Origin: Chitinophaga pinensis
GTDB lineage: Bacteria > Bacteroidota > Bacteroidia > Flavobacteriales > Flavobacteriaceae
Assembly (NCBI GenBank): GCA_943324925.2
Contig: CALPNL020000081.1
Coordinates: 1-8,531, forward strand
Direction of reading: 5' to 3'
Length of the DNA stretch: 8,531 bases
Of the stretch, positions 5,764 through 8,531 are shown piece by piece (the stretch's first letter is position 1; every line of letters begins with the position of its first letter). A program made the position numbers and the translations under genes. Below the pieces are notes generated by a model that did not search any database, was not told the origin of the DNA, and saw only the letters and a list, made by a program, of their open reading frames with translations.

Positions 5764-8531
5764 CTATAAATCCCGGAGTACCCGTACCTTTTCATCCGCC
5801 AATCACAATTACAGCATGTAATAATTCCACTTTCGATTTAACGCAAAATACAAGTGTATTACTTCAAGGCTTGCCTGGATCTGCATCCAATTATAGAGTT
5901 AGATACAATTTAAATGCGACCAATGCTCAAACAAATATATCTCCAATCCCAACATCCCAACAAACAGTTTTTCCAGGTACTCAAGGTCAGATAATTTATG
6001 CTACGGTTTGGGATGTATCCGGAACCTATTGTTATGCTGTAGCCCAATTTACTTTGAGTTTTGTTGTTTGTGCCTTTTCTACAACTAATACTGGTCCTAT
6101 TTGTGCCGGAGGTACCTTTAATTTAAGTGCCACTGACCCTGGTGTAGGTCCTGTAACTTATACCTGGGCGGGACCAAATGGATTTACAGCAACCGGTGCC
6201 AATGTTAGTAATGTGCCAACTCCGACTGGCACTCCTCCATTTAGTTATGTATGTACCGCTACCCCTTCCACTGTGGGTGTAGCTCCATTAACATCAACTA
6301 CAATTGTAACTGTTAATCCAATTCCTGTTGCCACCGCAACCGCTGTTTCTAATTCAATTTGTACCGGTTCCATAACTGATATTACTATAGGAAGTAATGT
6401 TTCTGGCACAACATTTAACTGGACCTCAGTTGAAACAAATGCAACTGGATCTTCAAGTGGTACAGGAACAAATATAGCTCAAACCCTAACTACTTCAGGA
6501 AATACAGTAGGTACAATTGATTACACCATTACTCTTACCGCTAATGGTTGTAATGGAACACCAATTCATTCTATTATTTCAGTAAAGCCCTTGCCTGTAG
6601 CTGTTGCAACACCTACTCCGGCAACTATATGTTCGGGTTCAACCTCAAATATATTATTAACTAGTACGCCGGTAGGCGCCACTTTTGCTTGGACTGCTTT
6701 TCAAACAGATGCTTCAGGTGCTTCTGCTGCTAGCGGATCAACAATTGCACAAGTATTATCATCACCAGGAAATTTTGTAGGTTCTGTAGATTATACAATT
6801 ACTCCCACATTAAACTCTTGTGTTGGATTACCGATTCATTCAATAATGACTATAAATCCTACTCCTGTAGCAGTTGCAACTCCAGCAACAACTACAATAT
6901 GCTCAGGAACGGCAACAAATATCCCACTGACTAGTTTAGTAACAGGAACAACATTTGCATGGACTGTAGTTCAAAATAATGTTTCAGGGGCAACTGCTGG
7001 AAATGGAACTTCTATTGCGGAAACGTTAACAGCTACTACTGCTAATCCAGGTTCTGTAGTTTATACTATAACACCTACAGCCAATGGATGTGTAGGCCTT
7101 CCAATTACAGTTACTATAACTGTTACTCCACTGCCTACAGCCGCTATTAGTTATCCAGGAACTCCATTTTGTACCTCTTTAACCTCAGGTCAAGCAGTTA
7201 CTTTAACAGGTACTGCAGCTTATACGGGGGGGGTATTTAGTTCAACAACAGGTTTAACTATTGATGCGACTACAGGAGCAATCACGCCAAGTACTAGTAC
7301 CTCAGGAAATTATGTAGTAACGTATACTATAGCAGCAAATGCAGGATGTTCAGTTGTAACTGCGACTACAAACATTGTAATTACCAAAGTTCCTACCGCT
7401 ACAATTAGTTATCCTGGTTCTCCATTTTGTTCTACATTAACTACTGGTCAAGCGGTAACAATAACAGGTACTGATGCCTACACTGGTGGAACCTATAGTT
7501 CAACTGCAGGTTTGACAATTGATGCCACTTCAGGGGCAATTACTCCGAGTACGAGTACTGCAGGAAATTATGTAGTTACCTATACAATTCCTGCTAGTGC
7601 AGGTTGCTCATCTGTAACTTCAACAGCATCTGTAGTAGTTAACCTTTCTGCAACAGCTTCAATTTTATATGCTGGTACTCCATATTGCTCTGGTACAACA
7701 AGTGCAAATGTTACGTTAACAGGAACTGCTGGAGGAACTTATAGTGCTACAACAGGTTTAATAATAAATCCAACTACAGGTGCTGTAGATTTGTCAAGTC
7801 CAGCTGGTTCCTACACAGTAACTTATACTATAGCGGCCACAGGTGGATGTGCTGCAATTGTGGTTACTACTCCAATTACAATTAATTTATCCTCGGTGCC
7901 TGTTACCGGTTTCTCCTATACAACACCTGTTTGTAAAAATGGATCTAATCCAGTTGTAATTCCTGTAACAGGTTTTACTGCAGGAGGTTCTTATTCTTCA
8001 ACACCTGGTTTATCAATAAATAACTCCACTGGAGTAATTGATCTAGCTTTAAGCACTCCTGGAAGTTATACAATAACTTATACAGTACCTGCTACTACTT
8101 GTGGTCCTCTTGGAACAAGTACAACTAGTATTGTTATTACTGCACTTCCAACGGCCGCAATCACTTATGCAGGAACCCCATTTTGTACTACATTAACTAC
8201 TGGGCAAGCGGTTAATTTAACAGGAACATCAGCCTATACTGGAGGAAGCTACAGTTCCACGACTGGTCTAACAATTAATTCAACGACAGGTGAGATTATT
8301 CCAAGTACCAGCACCCCAGGAAATTATGTGGTGACTTATACCGCACCCGCTAGTGCAGGTTGTGCTTCGGTTCCAGTTACTACCAATGTTGTAATAACTG
8401 CTTTACCAACCGCTACACTCACATATGCAGGAACCCCTTTCTGTACTACCTTAACTACAGGTCAATCGGTAACTTTAACCGGTACTGGAGGATATACAGG
8501 TGGAACTTATAGTGGAACTGCAGGATTAACT
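4953..8531 (+). CDS. Giant repetitive secreted surface protein, 3' end beyond window
   Basis: The frame is open from the ATG at 4953 to the window end, 1193 codons with no stop (hand-translated). The protein starts with a signal peptide (MNKRHLLAILF, likely cut before Gln21). Its N-terminal region, residues 22-270, is about three-quarters identical to the preceding protein. Residues 289-373 (ACNNSTFDL...VVC) resemble repeated modules of Bacteroidota surface proteins with an ACxxxxxTFDL start. Residues 376-454 form an Ig/PKD-like module (ICAGGTFNL, YTWAGPNGF). Three PKD-like 90-residue repeats follow (455-724), then at least six 83-86-residue repeats (from 728). Composition is rich in Thr, Ser, Gly, Ala and Val, with few charged residues. 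Secretion by T9SS and a C-terminal sorting domain outside the window are inferred from the paralogue. Likely an adhesin or stalk; I do not assign a name such as sprB. An eight-G run lies at residues 758-761. Confidence 0.92.
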   Translation, partial: MNKRHLLAILFSIIFATSYGQNLPPGCSGALPFCAGSSSTGISFPNSTNVPSPGPNSCLGSQPNAAWYYLQISQSGNLTFTIRQFNNAGNPIDVDFIAYGPFVTPSCGASNLNSTTQVPGAGGCSYSAAAVETMIINNAVVGQYYMVIMTNFANQPGTITLAQTGGTGATSCDIVCPLTIAGGGVSDCRDNILTANYLNSAQVGTTFTWTHQSSPTAPVNSIPSTSGPNFVAGPPRSNNSTRTTLAYGVGTYCVTARSPGCSSTQTAVCTTINPGVPVPFHPPITITACNNSTFDLTQNTSVLLQGLPGSASNYRVRYNLNATNAQTNISPIPTSQQTVFPGTQGQIIYATVWDVSGTYCYAVAQFTLSFVVCAFSTTNTGPICAGGTFNLSATDPGVGPVTYTWAGPNGFTATGANVSNVPTPTGTPPFSYVCTATPSTVGVAPLTSTTIVTVNPIPVATATAVSNSICTGSITDITIGSNVSGTTFNWTSVETNATGSSSGTGTNIAQTLTTSGNTVGTIDYTITLTANGCNGTPIHSIISVKPLPVAVATPTPATICSGSTSNILLTSTPVGATFAWTAFQTDASGASAASGSTIAQVLSSPGNFVGSVDYTITPTLNSCVGLPIHSIMTINPTPVAVATPATTTICSGTATNIPLTSLVTGTTFAWTVVQNNVSGATAGNGTSIAETLTATTANPGSVVYTITPTANGCVGLPITVTITVTPLPTAAISYPGTPFCTSLTSGQAVTLTGTAAYTGGVFSSTTGLTIDATTGAITPSTSTSGNYVVTYTIAANAGCSVVTATTNIVITKVPTATISYPGSPFCSTLTTGQAVTITGTDAYTGGTYSSTAGLTIDATSGAITPSTSTAGNYVVTYTIPASAGCSSVTSTASVVVNLSATASILYAGTPYCSGTTSANVTLTGTAGGTYSATTGLIINPTTGAVDLSSPAGSYTVTYTIAATGGCAAIVVTTPITINLSSVPVTGFSYTTPVCKNGSNPVVIPVTGFTAGGSYSSTPGLSINNSTGVIDLALSTPGSYTITYTVPATTCGPLGTSTTSIVITALPTAAITYAGTPFCTTLTTGQAVNLTGTSAYTGGSYSSTTGLTINSTTGEIIPSTSTPGNYVVTYTAPASAGCASVPVTTNVVITALPTATLTYAGTPFCTTLTTGQSVTLTGTGGYTGGTYSGTAGLT
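6315..7124 (+). repeat. Three tandem 270-bp (90-residue) PKD-like repeats
   Basis: Units are 6315-6584, 6585-6854 and 6855-7124, each exactly 270 bp in frame. The unit runs from (N/K)P-PVA-AT through I-C-(S/T)G, T-FxWT, a GTxIA or similar strand, and YTIT, to NxC and a closing strand. Each unit has two cysteines exactly 63 residues apart (470/533, 560/623, 650/713). The sequence pattern resembles the PKD-like domains common in Bacteroidota surface proteins. Copies have diverged at many codons, so the array is old rather than freshly amplified. Confidence 0.92.
7134..8531 (+). repeat. Tandem 83-86-residue repeats, at least six, running off the edge
   Basis: Units start at 7134, 7392, 7650, 7899, 8148 and 8406; lengths are 258, 258, 249, 249 and 258 bp, and the last is cut by the edge. 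The typical unit reads PTAxIxYxGTPFC, TTGQAVTLTGT, YTGGTYSS, TGLTIxxTTGxI, PSTSTxGNYVVTYT, AGC, and a closing strand. Units 1, 2, 5 and 6 are the most alike; units 3 and 4 are shorter and more divergent. Full units carry two cysteines, 59 residues apart in units 1 and 2. The GLTI-TTG-I-P pattern recalls putative Ig/cadherin-like stalk domains; the exact family was not identified. Confidence 0.9.
7226..7233 (+). other. Eight-G homopolymer inside the giant surface-protein gene
   Basis: A run of eight G occurs in frame as ACG GGG GGG GTA, coding Thr-Gly-Gly-Val at residues 758-761. The neighbouring repeats encode the same TGG with mixed glycine codons (GGA, GGT). Loss of one G gives a TAA after residue 767; gain of one gives a TAG after residue 762. 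The reading frame as given is intact. Confidence 0.85.

Noticed and set aside
7226..7233. G8 run as evidence of a frameshift or pseudogene
   Set aside because: The frame is open on both sides and the repeat pattern (YTGG then FSS) continues in register, so the gene is intact as given.
6315..8531. Tandem repeats considered as a CRISPR array
   Set aside because: Periods of 249-270 bp, in-frame coding and gradual divergence fit protein repeats, not short identical repeats with unique spacers.
4953..8531. Naming the giant gene sprB or another known gliding adhesin
   Set aside because: The architecture is similar in kind, but the C-terminus is outside the window and such repeats are shared by many T9SS substrates.

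Overview
The window comes from an AT-rich genome of the phylum Bacteroidota, almost certainly a Flavobacteriaceae member close to Flavobacterium. Four things point there: a C-terminal type IX secretion (T9SS) sorting domain, giant repetitive surface proteins, a TAnnTTTG-type promoter box, and Flavobacterium-like housekeeping proteins. I know of no replicon or mobility markers here, and it reads as chromosomal.

Left half (1-3366), all on the minus strand and read right to left: folE (GTP cyclohydrolase I), a folded intergenic element, cysS (cysteinyl-tRNA synthetase), yidD (membrane-protein insertion factor), and lgt (prolipoprotein diacylglyceryl transferase, cut by the left edge). cysS and yidD are 12 bp apart and yidD and lgt 71 bp apart, so these three are probably co-transcribed. 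folE has its own likely promoter, and its start is better placed at the ATG at 3366 than at an upstream TTG.

Centre (3367-3521): a 155-bp divergent intergenic region carrying the folE promoter on the minus strand and the leader of the first surface-protein gene on the plus strand.

Right half (3522-8531), plus strand: two tandem paralogous genes for secreted surface proteins. They share nearly the same 5' leader, a signal peptide and a cysteine-containing N-terminal region of about 265 residues. The first (430 aa) then has one Ig-like module and a type A T9SS sorting tail. The second runs off the right edge (1193 codons visible) and becomes a long repetitive stalk: an Ig/PKD-like region, three exact 90-residue repeats, then at least six 83-86-residue repeats of another family. 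No stop codon occurs in the visible part.

The most interesting points are the short/long paralogue pair with a conserved leader, an eight-G run inside the giant gene that would truncate it on slippage in either direction, the strictly periodic two-cysteine repeats, and the nested hairpin element between folE and cysS. No stretch longer than 300 bp lacks a gene.
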